NCBI GenBank assembly: GCA_023396225.1
Contig: JAEWWT010000015.1
Span: forward strand, 124,001-188,000
Origin: Bacillota bacterium
Lineage (GTDB): Bacteria > Bacillota > Clostridia > Oscillospirales > Ruminococcaceae
Direction of reading: 5' to 3'
Length of the DNA stretch: 64,000 nucleotides
Positions 34,855 to 44,129 of this stretch are shown here, one piece after another. Numbering within the stretch: the first letter of the stretch is position 1; the number at the start of each line of letters is the position of its first letter. The notes under the pieces were generated by a model that was not told where the DNA came from, did no database searches, and saw only the letters and a list, made by a program, of their open reading frames with translations. The position numbers were made by a program, and so were the translations under genes.

Positions 34855-36939
34855 ATGCCAAGAGATTGTTCACTTGAACAAACTAGAAATATTGGTATAA
34901 TGGCTCACATTGATGCAGGCAAAACAACCACAACCGAACGAATTCTGTATTACACAGGTATTACACATAAAATCGGTGAGGTTCATGAAGGCGCTGCAAC
35001 AATGGACTGGATGGAGCAGGAACAGGAAAGAGGTATTACAATTACTTCTGCTGCTACTACTGCATACTGGAATGGCCATAGAATCAATGTTATTGACACT
35101 CCGGGCCACGTTGACTTTACAGTAGAGGTTGAGCGTTCACTTAGAGTTCTTGACGGTTCTGTAACTGTTTTCTGTGCTAAGGGCGGAGTTGAACCACAGT
35201 CTGAAACTGTTTGGAGACAGGCTGATAAGTATAAAGTACCTAGAATGGCTTATGTAAATAAGATGGACATTATGGGTGCTAATTTCTACAGAGTTGTTGA
35301 CATGATGCATGACAGATTAAAATGTAATGCTGTGCCAATTCAGCTTCCTATAGGTTCTGAAGATACTTTTAAGGGCATTATTGACCTTGTAGAAATGAAG
35401 GCATATGTTTATTATGATGACCTTGGAAAAGATATCAGAGTGGAAGAAATTCCTGACGATATGATGGACAAGGCAAAAGAATATCATGAGTCACTTCTTG
35501 AACACGTTGCTGAACAAGATGATGCACTTATGGAAAAATATTTTGCAGGTGAAGAAATTACAATAGAAGAAATTAAAAAGGCTATAAGAATAGCAACACT
35601 TGCAAATAAAATGGTTCCAGTAGTTTGTGGTACTTCATATAAGAATAAGGGCGTTCAGAAACTTCTTGATGCTGTTATAGATTATATGCCTGCACCTACA
35701 GATATTGAACACATTAAGGGTATAAATCCTGACACTGATGAAGAGTGCGAAAGACCTTCATCTGATTCAGAACCATTTGCTGCTTTAGCATTTAAGATTG
35801 CTACAGACCCATTTGTTGGAAAGCTTTGCTTCTTCAGAGTTTATTCTGGTTTTGTTAATGCAGGTTCAACTGTTCTTAATGCAACTAAGGATAATAATGA
35901 AAGAATGGGACGTATTCTTCAGATGCATTCTAACCACAGAAAGGATATCGAAACTGTTTATGCAGGAGATATTGCTGCTTGTGTAGGCTTGAAGAATACA
36001 ACTACAGGTGATACACTTTGTGATCCTAAGGCTCCCGTTATTCTTGAGTCTATGGAATTCCCTGAACCAGTTATTCAGCTTGCTATTGAGCCTAAGACAA
36101 AAGCTGGTCAGGAAAAGATGGGTATTGCACTTTCAAAGCTTGCTGAAGAAGATCCAACATTCAAAACTTGGACTGATGAAGAAACTGGTCAGACTATTAT
36201 TGCTGGTATGGGTGAACTTCACCTTGATATTATCGTTGATAGAATGCTCCGTGAATTTAAGGTTGAGGCTAATGTTGGTGCTCCACAGGTTGCTTATAAG
36301 GAAACAGTTAAGCAACTTGCTGACGTTGATCACAAGTACAAGAGACAGTCTGGTGGTAGCGGTCAGTATGCTCACGTTAAACTTAAACTTGAACCAAACG
36401 TATCAGGTAAGGGATATGAGTTTGTTAACGCTGTAACAGGCGGATCTATTCCTAAGGAATTTATACCTTCTGTTGATAAGGGTATTCAGGGTGCAATGAA
36501 GGCTGGTGTTCTTGCTGGCTATCAGGTAGTTGACGTTAAGGCTACTCTTTATGATGGATCTTACCATGAAGTTGACTCATCTGAAATGGCGTTCTCAATT
36601 GCTGGTTCTATGGCATTTAAGGAAGCTATGAAGAAGGCAAATCCATGTATACTTGAACCAATCATGAAAGTTATTGTAATTGTTCCTGAAGATTACATGG
36701 GTGATGTAATCGGTGATCTCAACTCAAGAAGAGGTCAGATTCAGGGAATGGAAGCACGTCCTGGTGCTCAGCAGATCAATGCTCTTGTTCCTCTTTCTGA
36801 AATGTTCGGATATTCAAATGATCTCCGTTCAAAGACACAGGGTAGAGGTCAGTATTCTATGGAACCAGATAGTTACATTGAAGTTCCTAAGTCAATTGCT
36901 GAAAAGATCATGTCTTCAAGAAATAAGGGTCAGGATTAA
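34855..36939 (+). CDS. fusA: Elongation factor G
   Basis: GTPase that drives ribosomal translocation. N-terminal P-loop AHIDAGKTT, switch II DTPGH, and the NKMD motif are seen; domains II to V follow to a length of 694 residues, as in standard EF-G. GGAGGAG precedes ATG 34855; an upstream TTG (34840) is not needed. In the str operon after rpsG; tuf follows behind its own promoter. Confidence 0.97.
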   Translation: MPRDCSLEQTRNIGIMAHIDAGKTTTTERILYYTGITHKIGEVHEGAATMDWMEQEQERGITITSAATTAYWNGHRINVIDTPGHVDFTVEVERSLRVLDGSVTVFCAKGGVEPQSETVWRQADKYKVPRMAYVNKMDIMGANFYRVVDMMHDRLKCNAVPIQLPIGSEDTFKGIIDLVEMKAYVYYDDLGKDIRVEEIPDDMMDKAKEYHESLLEHVAEQDDALMEKYFAGEEITIEEIKKAIRIATLANKMVPVVCGTSYKNKGVQKLLDAVIDYMPAPTDIEHIKGINPDTDEECERPSSDSEPFAALAFKIATDPFVGKLCFFRVYSGFVNAGSTVLNATKDNNERMGRILQMHSNHRKDIETVYAGDIAACVGLKNTTTGDTLCDPKAPVILESMEFPEPVIQLAIEPKTKAGQEKMGIALSKLAEEDPTFKTWTDEETGQTIIAGMGELHLDIIVDRMLREFKVEANVGAPQVAYKETVKQLADVDHKYKRQSGGSGQYAHVKLKLEPNVSGKGYEFVNAVTGGSIPKEFIPSVDKGIQGAMKAGVLAGYQVVDVKATLYDGSYHEVDSSEMAFSIAGSMAFKEAMKKANPCILEPIMKVIVIVPEDYMGDVIGDLNSRRGQIQGMEARPGAQQINALVPLSEMFGYSNDLRSKTQGRGQYSMEPDSYIEVPKSIAEKIMSSRNKGQD

Positions 36940-36968
36940 TTTCTGATTAAAAAATATTGTTAAACTAC

Positions 36969-36997
36969 TTGAAATTATTTTTCAATTCTGTTAGAAT
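36969..36997 (+). promoter_or_regulatory. Promoter of tuf
   Basis: TTGAAA (36969-36974), 17-base spacer, TAGAAT (36992-36997) with an extended TGT; 43 bases before the tuf start. It allows tuf expression independent of fusA. Confidence 0.75.
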
Positions 36998-37039
36998 ATA
37001 GAATATGAATTATTATTTATTTTAAAGGAGGATTTTCCA

Positions 37040-38242
37040 ATGGCAAAGGCTCATTTTGAAAGAAATAAACCACACGTAAATATTGGTACAATTGGTCACG
37101 TTGACCATGGTAAAACAACTCTTACTGCTGCAATCACAAAGTATCTCTCACTTAAGGGTTATGCTAAGTTCGAAGATTATGCAAATATCGATAAGGCTCC
37201 AGAAGAAAGAGAAAGAGGTATCACAATTAATACTGCTCACGTTGAGTATGAAACTGACAATCGTCACTATGCTCACGTTGACTGCCCAGGCCATGCTGAC
37301 TATGTAAAGAACATGATCACTGGTGCTGCTCAGATGGATGGTGCTATCCTCGTTGTTGCTTCAACTGATGGTCCTATGGCTCAGACTAAGGAACACCTTC
37401 TCCTTGCTTACCAGGTTGGTGTACCTTATATCGTAGTATTTATGAACAAGGCTGATCAGGTTGATGATCCAGAACTTCTTGAACTCGTTGAAATGGATGT
37501 TCGTGAAACACTTGACAAGTATCACTTTGATGGTGATAATACACCAATCGTCATTGGTTCCGCTTATCAGGCTCTTTTTTCTGATTCAAAGGATCCTTCT
37601 GATCCTGTATATGAATGTATTAGCAAGCTTATGGACGCTGTTGATTCATATATCCCAACACCTGAAAGAAAAGCAGACCTTCCTTTCCTTATGCCTGTTG
37701 AAGATGTATTCACAATCACTGGTCGTGGTACTGTTGCTACAGGTAGAGTTGAAAGAGGACAGCTTAGAACTGGTGATGAAGTTGAAGTTGTTGGTCTTAA
37801 GGATGAAAAGGCTAAGACTGTTGTTACTGGTATTGAAATGTTCAGAAAGATCCTTGATTACGCTGAAGCAGGTGACAATATTGGTGCTCTTCTCCGTGGT
37901 ATCCAGAGAGCAGATATCGAAAGAGGTCAGGTTCTTTGTAAGCCAGGCTCTATCCTCCCGCACACAAAGTTTAAGGGTCAGATCTATGTATTAAAGAAAG
38001 AAGAAGGCGGACGTCATACTCCATTCTTTAATAACTACAGACCTCAGTTCTATTTCAGAACAACTGACGTTACAGGTGTTATCACACTTCCAGCTGATAA
38101 GGAAATGTGTATCCCTGGTGATAACGTTGAAATAGATGTTGAACTCATTACTCCAATTGCTATCGAAGAAGGGCTTCGTTTTGCTATCCGTGAAGGCGGA
38201 CGTACAGTTGGTTCTGGTGTTGTTATAAAAGTTAACGCTTAA
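37040..38242 (+). CDS. tuf: Elongation factor Tu
   Basis: GTPase that brings aminoacyl-tRNA to the ribosome. The P-loop GHVDHGKTT, DCPGHADY and NKADQVDD (G4) are present, followed by domains II and III (GRGTVATGRVERG, IPLDKEMCIPGDN-type). At 400 residues it is full length. AAAGGAGG precedes ATG. A strong terminator follows at 38264. Confidence 0.98.
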   Translation: MAKAHFERNKPHVNIGTIGHVDHGKTTLTAAITKYLSLKGYAKFEDYANIDKAPEERERGITINTAHVEYETDNRHYAHVDCPGHADYVKNMITGAAQMDGAILVVASTDGPMAQTKEHLLLAYQVGVPYIVVFMNKADQVDDPELLELVEMDVRETLDKYHFDGDNTPIVIGSAYQALFSDSKDPSDPVYECISKLMDAVDSYIPTPERKADLPFLMPVEDVFTITGRGTVATGRVERGQLRTGDEVEVVGLKDEKAKTVVTGIEMFRKILDYAEAGDNIGALLRGIQRADIERGQVLCKPGSILPHTKFKGQIYVLKKEEGGRHTPFFNNYRPQFYFRTTDVTGVITLPADKEMCIPGDNVEIDVELITPIAIEEGLRFAIREGGRTVGSGVVIKVNA

Positions 38243-38263
38243 TATTTTTTACTTTATTATTTT

Positions 38264-38294
38264 ACGGTGCTATAACTTATGGTTATAGCACCGT
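38264..38294. terminator. Two-way terminator between tuf and the ferredoxin gene
   Basis: Perfect 13-bp stem (38264-38276 with 38282-38294), T-rich on both sides. Confidence 0.9.
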
Positions 38295-38376
38295 ATTATT
38301 TTTATATAATATTAGCAGAAATAAAAAAATCCCTGAAACCAAAAGGTACAGAGATCTTTTATGTATTAGTATTCAA

Positions 38377-38547
38377 TTACTCAGCAGAAGCAGCAGAAAC
38401 AGGACAAACATCAGCACAAGCGCCGCAATCAATACAAGTATCTGCATCAATTACATATTTGCCGTCACCTTCTGATATTGCGTTTACTGGACAACCATCA
38501 GCACAAGCACCACATGAAATACATTCATCAGAAATTTTATATGCCAT
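38377..38547 (-). CDS. 2[4Fe-4S] ferredoxin
   Basis: A 56-residue clostridial-type ferredoxin carrying low-potential electrons. It has two cluster motifs, CISCGACADGC followed by P, and CIDCGACADVC followed by P, giving eight cysteines. The start MAYKISDE is preceded by TAGGAGGTG. It is on the minus strand between tuf and the purine operon. It is shorter than 60 codons and easily missed. Partner enzymes are not adjacent. Confidence 0.93.
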   Translation of the reverse strand: MAYKISDECISCGACADGCPVNAISEGDGKYVIDADTCIDCGACADVCPVSAASAE

Positions 38548-38676
38548 CAATGACACCTCCTATTTTATAAAGTGTTATTGTCATAACACAAGTCATAAAT
38601 ACATTGTATCATATTTATAAAAAAAAGCAAGATGTAATAGAAAAAAATTTATATAAAATTATTTTCTAATAAAGAC
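38548..38676. other. AT-rich divergent gap between ferredoxin and purine genes
   Basis: About 130 bases that hold the ferredoxin ribosome site (tcctcc on the plus strand near 38557-38562) and very A/T-rich DNA. No further coding frame or clear RNA is seen. It is the first part of a gap of about 360 bases whose rest is the purine leader. Confidence 0.4.
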
Positions 38677-38705
38677 TTGAAATTTGTTCTTGAATAAGTT
38701 AAAAT
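38677..38705 (+). promoter_or_regulatory. Promoter of the purine operon
   Basis: TTGAAA (38677-38682), 17-base spacer, TAAAAT (38700-38705). It lies 200 bases before purE, leaving a leader RNA of about 190 bases. Confidence 0.75.
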
Positions 38706-38748
38706 AAGAAAAGGATTGTTGTTTGATTTTGTCTATGGAGGTTGTAAC

Positions 38749-38865
38749 GTGGCAAATTTACATAATTTATTAATTAAATCATATTATTTGTCCGATATTG
38801 CTTCTGGTCAAAGTGCAAGCAAAATTATCTTCAATAGTATAGGTGTATACATTTATAAACTGTGA
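38749..38865 (+). CDS. Leader peptide of the purine operon (38 residues)
   Basis: A GTG start with GGAGG seven bases upstream opens a 38-codon frame (start MANLHNLLIKSYYLSD). Its TGA lies inside the 5' arm of a terminator (38857-38878). This placement, with promoter before and purE after, is the layout of a translation-coupled attenuator. The codons are not enriched for one amino acid. Translation is inferred from the ribosome site only. Confidence 0.5.
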   Translation: MANLHNLLIKSYYLSDIASGQSASKIIFNSIGVYIYKL

Positions 38866-38883
38866 GACTTCACAGTTTTTTTA
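38857..38883 (+). terminator. Attenuator-type terminator before purE
   Basis: Stem aaactgtga / tcacagttt with a GACT loop (38857-38865 with 38870-38878), then a run of T. It precedes the purE ribosome site by about 12 bases, so read-through is needed for expression of purE onwards. Confidence 0.75.
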
Positions 38884-38905
38884 TTTTAATTTTTGGAGGT
38901 ATATT

Positions 38906-39406
38906 ATGTCTAAAAAGGTAGCAATAATTATGGGTAGTGACAGTGATCTTCCTGTAGTAAAAGACGCTATATTGGAATTGAAAAAATTTTATGTTAATTA
39001 TGAGGTGCATGTTATGTCAGCACACAGAACTCCAGATGAAGCTGCAAAATTTTCTAAAAATGCAGCTGATAATGGATTTGGTGTTATTATTGCTGCTGCA
39101 GGCATGGCTGCTCATCTTGCTGGTGTTTTGGCTGCAAATACGATTCTTCCTGTAATAGGTATTCCTGTTAAATCTTCTTGCTTTGACGGAATGGATGCAT
39201 TACTAGCAACTGTAATGATGCCAAAGGGCATTCCTGTTGCTACTGTTGCAGTTAATGGTGCTGGAAATGCTGCAATTCTTGCTGTACAGATGCTTGCTCT
39301 TGGTGATAAGGAACTCTCTGATAAATTAACAGCCATGAAGAATGACATGCGTACTACAATAGCAGTAAAGGATAAAAATCTTCAGGATGAAATATCTAAA
39401 TTATAA
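38906..39406 (+). CDS. purE: N5-carboxyaminoimidazole ribonucleotide mutase
   Basis: Class I PurE, converting N5-CAIR to CAIR in purine synthesis. It has MGSDSDLPV at the N-terminus, the SAHRTPDEA loop with its catalytic His, and AGMAAHLAGVLA. At 166 residues it is typical. The start at 38906 follows GGAGG; the upstream in-frame ATG (38843) lies within the leader. No PurK is in view. Confidence 0.97.
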   Translation: MSKKVAIIMGSDSDLPVVKDAILELKKFYVNYEVHVMSAHRTPDEAAKFSKNAADNGFGVIIAAAGMAAHLAGVLAANTILPVIGIPVKSSCFDGMDALLATVMMPKGIPVATVAVNGAGNAAILAVQMLALGDKELSDKLTAMKNDMRTTIAVKDKNLQDEISKL

Positions 39407-39425
39407 AAATATGGAGGAAATTAAA

Positions 39426-40142
39426 ATGAATGATGTAATTAAAACAGAACAGCTTTATGAAGGAAAGGCAAAAAAAGTTTATGCAACAAATGATCCAGAC
39501 CTTGTTATTGTAGATTATAAGGATGATGCAACTGCTTTCAATGGCGAAAAGAAGGGCACAATTAACAATAAGGGTATCATTAACAACAAGATGACAAACT
39601 ATATGTTTGGATTACTTGAAAAAGAAGGCGTTCCTACTCACCTTGTAAAAGAACTTAGTGACAGAGAAACACTTGTAAAAAAGGTTTCAATTGTGCCACT
39701 TGAAGTAATAATAAGAAATGTTGCGGCTGGTAGTTTTTCAAAGAAGCTTGGCATTCCAGAGGGTACTCCTCTAAAAACTCCTACACTTGAATTCAGCTAT
39801 AAAAATGATGAATTGGGAGATCCATTTATCAATGATTACTATGCACTTGGACTTGGACTTGCTACAAAAGAAGAGATTGCAGATATTACAAAGTATGCTT
39901 TCAAGGTAAATGAGTTTATGCTTAATTTCTTCAAGAAAGTAAACGTTGATCTTATTGACTTTAAGATTGAATTCGGTAAAACATCTGACGGAAAGATTAT
40001 TCTTGCAGATGAAATTTCGCCTGATACATGCAGATTCTGGGACAGCACAACTCACGAAAAGCTTGATAAGGACAGATTCCGTCGTGATATGGGTGGTGTT
40101 GAAGACGCATATCAGGAAATGATGAAGCGTATTCTCGGTTAA
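39426..40142 (+). CDS. purC: SAICAR synthase
   Basis: Joins aspartate to CAIR with ATP. It has LYEGKAKKVY at the N-terminus and LVDFKIEFG-like (LIDFKIEFG) and DEISPDTCRFWD segments. Length 238 residues. The start at 39426 follows GGAGG and overlaps nothing; an upstream ATG (39387) is inside purE. Confidence 0.97.
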   Translation: MNDVIKTEQLYEGKAKKVYATNDPDLVIVDYKDDATAFNGEKKGTINNKGIINNKMTNYMFGLLEKEGVPTHLVKELSDRETLVKKVSIVPLEVIIRNVAAGSFSKKLGIPEGTPLKTPTLEFSYKNDELGDPFINDYYALGLGLATKEEIADITKYAFKVNEFMLNFFKKVNVDLIDFKIEFGKTSDGKIILADEISPDTCRFWDSTTHEKLDKDRFRRDMGGVEDAYQEMMKRILG

Positions 40143-40177
40143 TAATAAACTCTGATTACTCGGGGTGGAGGTAAGAA

Positions 40178-41608
40178 ATGTTCAATAATATTCATGAAGA
40201 GTGTGGTATTTTTGCAATATACAGTAAAGAAAAAACTGATGTAAATGTGCAGACATATGTAGGGCTGTATGCTTTACAGCATAGAGGTCAGGAATCATGT
40301 GGAATAGTTGTCAATGATCATGGTTTGTTTAATTACCATAAAGATCTTGGATTAGTACATGAAGTCTTTGACAAAGAAACTCTTGAAAAGATTGGTCATG
40401 GTAATATTGCAATAGGCCATGTGCGTTATTCAACTACAGGTAATTCTAATCGTTCAAATGCGCAGCCACTTGTAGTCAGACACATAAAAGGACCATTGTC
40501 TATTGCACATAACGGAAACCTTACTAATGCAAGGGAACTGCGTGAGGAATATGAGCTTAAAGGTGCAATATTCCATGGAACTGCTGATACTGAGGTTATT
40601 TCTTATGCAATAACTGAACAGCGTCTGGTTTGTGCATCAATAGAAGAGTCAGTTGAAAAGGCTATGGGCAGATTAAAAGGTGCATTCTCAATAGTTGTTA
40701 TGTCACCTAAAAAGCTTATTGCTGCAAGAGATCCTAATGGATTCAGACCATTATCATTAGGAAAACTTGATGATGGTTCATTTGTAGTTTCATCTGAAAC
40801 ATGTGCATTTGATAGCATTGGAGCTGAATTTGTAAGAGATATTCTTCCTGGTGAGCTTATCGTTATTGATAAGGATGGTGTCAGGTCAATTAAGACACAT
40901 TGCGGAAATAAAGGCACTCTTTGTGTATTTGAATATGTTTATTTTGCCCGCCCTGATTCAGTAATCGAAGGATCAAGTGTACATCGTGCCAGACTTACCG
41001 CAGGTGAATACCTATGGAAAGAAAGCCCTGTAGATGCTGATGTAGTTATTGGAGTACCTGACAGTGGTCTTGATGCGGCTCTTGGTCTTTCGAGAGCATC
41101 AGGCATACCTTACGGAGTAGGATTTATAAAGAATAGATATGTCGGAAGAACATTTATTCAGCCAAATCAATCCGATCGTACGAATTCAGTAAAAATTAAA
41201 CTGAATGTTGTCCGTGACACTGTTTATGGCAAAAGAGTTATTCTTGTGGACGATAGTATAGTAAGAGGAACAACTTCAAAGAGAATTGTAAATCTTATTA
41301 AAGAAGCAGGTGCAAAGGAAATTCATGTAAGAATATCATGTCCTCCTTTTACAAACCCTTGTTATTTTGGAACTGATATTGACAGTAAGGATAACCTTAT
41401 TGCCTGTAAAATGTCAATTGATGAAATTTCTAAGGAAATCGGAGCTGACTCGCTTGCTTATCTTAGCGTAGAAGCGGTAAATAATCTTGTTGAGCATCCT
41501 AAATGCGGATTTTGTGATGCATGCTTTACAGGTGATTATCCTGTTGATGTACCTAAGAATATGCCAAAGGATAAGTTTGAATTCAGAATAGGCGATATAA
41601 AGCAGTAA
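40178..41608 (+). CDS. purF: Amidophosphoribosyltransferase
   Basis: First committed step of purine synthesis, making phosphoribosylamine from PRPP and glutamine. The nucleophile is Cys at residue 9 after a short propeptide (NNIHEEC). The PRPP-binding loop is VILVDDSIVRGTT. Cysteines near the C-terminus (CPPFTNPC and CGFCDAC) are consistent with the iron-sulfur type as in Bacillus. GGAGG precedes the ATG. At 476 residues it is full length. Confidence 0.97.
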   Translation: MFNNIHEECGIFAIYSKEKTDVNVQTYVGLYALQHRGQESCGIVVNDHGLFNYHKDLGLVHEVFDKETLEKIGHGNIAIGHVRYSTTGNSNRSNAQPLVVRHIKGPLSIAHNGNLTNARELREEYELKGAIFHGTADTEVISYAITEQRLVCASIEESVEKAMGRLKGAFSIVVMSPKKLIAARDPNGFRPLSLGKLDDGSFVVSSETCAFDSIGAEFVRDILPGELIVIDKDGVRSIKTHCGNKGTLCVFEYVYFARPDSVIEGSSVHRARLTAGEYLWKESPVDADVVIGVPDSGLDAALGLSRASGIPYGVGFIKNRYVGRTFIQPNQSDRTNSVKIKLNVVRDTVYGKRVILVDDSIVRGTTSKRIVNLIKEAGAKEIHVRISCPPFTNPCYFGTDIDSKDNLIACKMSIDEISKEIGADSLAYLSVEAVNNLVEHPKCGFCDACFTGDYPVDVPKNMPKDKFEFRIGDIKQ

Positions 41609-41630
41609 AAGAAAGGTATGGGATATTTAA

Positions 41631-42665
41631 ATGAAGAGTTTTTCAGATAGTTATAAAGAAGCTGGCGTTGATGTTACTGCAGGATATAAGGCTGTAGAAT
41701 TAATGAAATCACATGTTGCAAAGACTATGACAAGTGGAGTATTGTCAGGATTAGGTGGCTTCGGTGGTTTATTTGAGCTTGATATGACAGGTATTAACAA
41801 GCCAGTTCTTGTTTCCGGTACTGATGGTGTTGGTACAAAGCTGAAAATTGCTTTCCTTATGGACAAGCATAATACAGTTGGTATTGACTGTGTTGCAATG
41901 TGTGTCAATGATATTATTTGCTGTGGAGCAAAGCCACAGTTTTTCCTTGATTACATTGCTGTAGGAAAGAATTATCCTGAAAAGGTTGCACAGATTGTTG
42001 AAGGTGTTGCAGAAGGTTGTGTTCAGGCTGGTTGTGCATTAGTTGGCGGAGAAACTGCTGAAATGCCTGGTTTCTATCCTGAAGACGAATATGATCTTGC
42101 AGGTTTCTCAGTTGGTGTTGTTGATAAGGCAAAGATTCTAAAGCCTGATACTCAGAAGCCAGGAGATATTATGATTGCAATCAAGTCAAGCGGTGTTCAT
42201 TCCAATGGTTTCTCACTTGTAAGAAAAGTATTCACTGTAAGCGAACAAAATCTTGCAAGGCATTATTCAGATATAGGAACAACTCTTGGAGATTGTTTAT
42301 TGACACCAACTAAGATTTATGTAAAGGCAATTATGTCACTTCTTGATGCAGTTACAGTTAAATCAATCAGCCATATTACTGGCGGGGGTTTTTATGAAAA
42401 TATTCCTCGTTCACTTCCAAATGGAATAAGTGCAAAGATATCAAGGAGTAATGTTCAGGTTCTTCCTATATTTGATATGATTGCAAAGACAGGAAAAATT
42501 CCTGAAAGAGATATGTTCAATACATTTAATATGGGCGTAGGAATGTGTGTTGTCGTAGATAAGAATGATGCAGATAAGGCTGTTGCGGCAATCAATGCAG
42601 CAGGTCAAGAAGCATACATTCTTGGTGAACTTGTTGCTTCTGATGATGGGGTTATTATTCAATAA
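41631..42665 (+). CDS. purM: Phosphoribosylformylglycinamidine cyclo-ligase
   Basis: AIR synthetase, closing the imidazole ring with ATP. The motifs SGTDGVGTKLKIA, GGETAEMPGFY and HITGGGFYENIPR are all present. At 344 residues it is normal. The PurL step that feeds it is not encoded in this operon. Confidence 0.97.
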   Translation: MKSFSDSYKEAGVDVTAGYKAVELMKSHVAKTMTSGVLSGLGGFGGLFELDMTGINKPVLVSGTDGVGTKLKIAFLMDKHNTVGIDCVAMCVNDIICCGAKPQFFLDYIAVGKNYPEKVAQIVEGVAEGCVQAGCALVGGETAEMPGFYPEDEYDLAGFSVGVVDKAKILKPDTQKPGDIMIAIKSSGVHSNGFSLVRKVFTVSEQNLARHYSDIGTTLGDCLLTPTKIYVKAIMSLLDAVTVKSISHITGGGFYENIPRSLPNGISAKISRSNVQVLPIFDMIAKTGKIPERDMFNTFNMGVGMCVVVDKNDADKAVAAINAAGQEAYILGELVASDDGVIIQ

Positions 42666-42767
42666 GGCAACTATAGAATGAAGACACACAACTTAAAATT
42701 GATATGTTCTTAAGATAATATAATCAAAGTCAGTTTCTAAATTGACTTAGATCAGGTGGAATATAAA

Positions 42768-43394
42768 ATGAAAAATATAGTTGTTTTGGTATCAGGGGGC
42801 GGAACAAATCTTCAGGCACTTATTGATGCTGAAAACAGAGGGGAAATTCCAAACGGAAAAATTACCTGTGTAATTTCTTCAAAAGCTGATGTTTATGCAC
42901 TTGAACGTGCTAGGAACAACAAAATAAAGGCAGTTACTCTTCCTAGAAAAGAGTATTCAGATAATAATAGTTATGGAAAAGCTATGCTAACGCTTCTTAA
43001 AGAAGAAAATGCAGATTTAATTATTCTTGCAGGTTTTATGACAATACTAGATGAAGAAGTAATAAAAGCTTATCCATATAAAATTATTAATGTTCATCCT
43101 GCTTTGATACCAAGCTTTTGCGGAGTTGGATATTATGGCCTTCGTGTTCATGAAGAAGCTCTTAAAAAGGGTGTTAAAATTACTGGAGCAACCGTTCATT
43201 TTGTTAATGAGAAAGCAGATGATGGAGCAATTATTCTCCAGGGAACATCACAAGTAAAATACGGTGATACACCTGAAATACTGCAAAAGCGTGTTATGCA
43301 GGAAGTTGAGTGGAATATACTTCCTAAGGCTGCTGCATTATTCTGTGATGATAAAATTTTTGTTGAAAATGGAAATGCATATATAAAGGAGTAA
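42768..43394 (+). CDS. purN: Phosphoribosylglycinamide formyltransferase
   Basis: Transfers a formyl group from 10-formyl-THF to GAR. The N-terminus has LVSGGGTNLQALID; the catalytic Asn-His-Asp set is visible in INVHPALIPSF, TGATVHFVNEKADDGAII. Length 208 residues. The start at 42768 follows GGTGG. The 100-base gap before it holds a small hairpin (aagtca/tgactt). Confidence 0.96.
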   Translation: MKNIVVLVSGGGTNLQALIDAENRGEIPNGKITCVISSKADVYALERARNNKIKAVTLPRKEYSDNNSYGKAMLTLLKEENADLIILAGFMTILDEEVIKAYPYKIINVHPALIPSFCGVGYYGLRVHEEALKKGVKITGATVHFVNEKADDGAIILQGTSQVKYGDTPEILQKRVMQEVEWNILPKAAALFCDDKIFVENGNAYIKE

Positions 43395-43400
43395 AGACGG

Positions 43401-44114
43401 ATGAAAAAAGAAAGTATAAGTAAATTATTATCTTCAAATGCTTATCCTGGCAGAGGAATTATTATTGGAAAATCTGCTGATGGAAAATATGCTGTAACTG
43501 CTTATTTTATTATGGGACGTAGTGAAAACAGCCGTAACAGAGTATTTGTTGAAGATGGAAACGGTATTCGTACACAAGCTTTTGACCCATCTAAATTATC
43601 AGATCCTCATCTTATTATATATGCACCAGTAAGAGTTCTTGGAAATAAGACTATAGTAACAAACGGTGATCAGACTGATACAATTTATGATTTAATGAAT
43701 CAGCAGATGACTTTTGAAGAATCTCTCAGAACAAGGGAATTTGAAGATGACGCACCTAATTATACTCCAAGAATTTCAGGTATTATTAAGGTTGATTCAA
43801 ATGAATACAACTATGCTATGTCAATTCTGAAAAGTGCAAATGGTGATCCTTCATCATGTCAGAGATTTACTTTCTCATATAAGAATCCTATTGCTGGCGA
43901 AGGTCACTTTATACACACATATATGGGTGACGGGAATCCACTTCCAAGCTTTGAAGGTGAACCGGAACTCATTGAATTATCAGGAAAAATTGATGAATTT
44001 ACAGATATTATATGGAATTCACTTAATGCTGACAATAAGGTATCATTGTTTGTAAGATATATTTCTTTGGATGATAATACTATTGAAACAAGAATCGTAA
44101 ACAAAAATAAGTAA
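43401..44114 (+). CDS. purO: IMP cyclohydrolase, PurO-like
   Basis: A 237-residue stand-alone IMP cyclohydrolase of the PurO type (the fold first known from archaea), performing the last ring closure to IMP. Family features are NAYPGRGIIIGK at the N-terminus, the IMGRSENSRNRVF block, and DPSLIIYAP-like (DPHLIIYAPVR) segments. It lies seven bases after purN and 16 bases before the AICAR transformylase, which completes the pair normally fused in PurH. Confidence 0.85.
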   Translation: MKKESISKLLSSNAYPGRGIIIGKSADGKYAVTAYFIMGRSENSRNRVFVEDGNGIRTQAFDPSKLSDPHLIIYAPVRVLGNKTIVTNGDQTDTIYDLMNQQMTFEESLRTREFEDDAPNYTPRISGIIKVDSNEYNYAMSILKSANGDPSSCQRFTFSYKNPIAGEGHFIHTYMGDGNPLPSFEGEPELIELSGKIDEFTDIIWNSLNADNKVSLFVRYISLDDNTIETRIVNKNK

Positions 44115-44129
44115 TCGGAGGTATTTGTA

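Noticed and set aside
36008..36436. Leu-rich ORFs within fusA and tuf (other frames)
   Set aside because: Out-of-frame readings of highly biased genes; no independent ribosome sites.
38279..38620. 113-codon ORF opposite the ferredoxin gene
   Set aside because: It is the complement of the ferredoxin codons; the minus-strand frame has the eight-cysteine pattern and a strong ribosome site.
38700..38905. Purine or PRPP riboswitch before purE
   Set aside because: I could not find the conserved core of either class; the region is accounted for by a short ORF and terminator.
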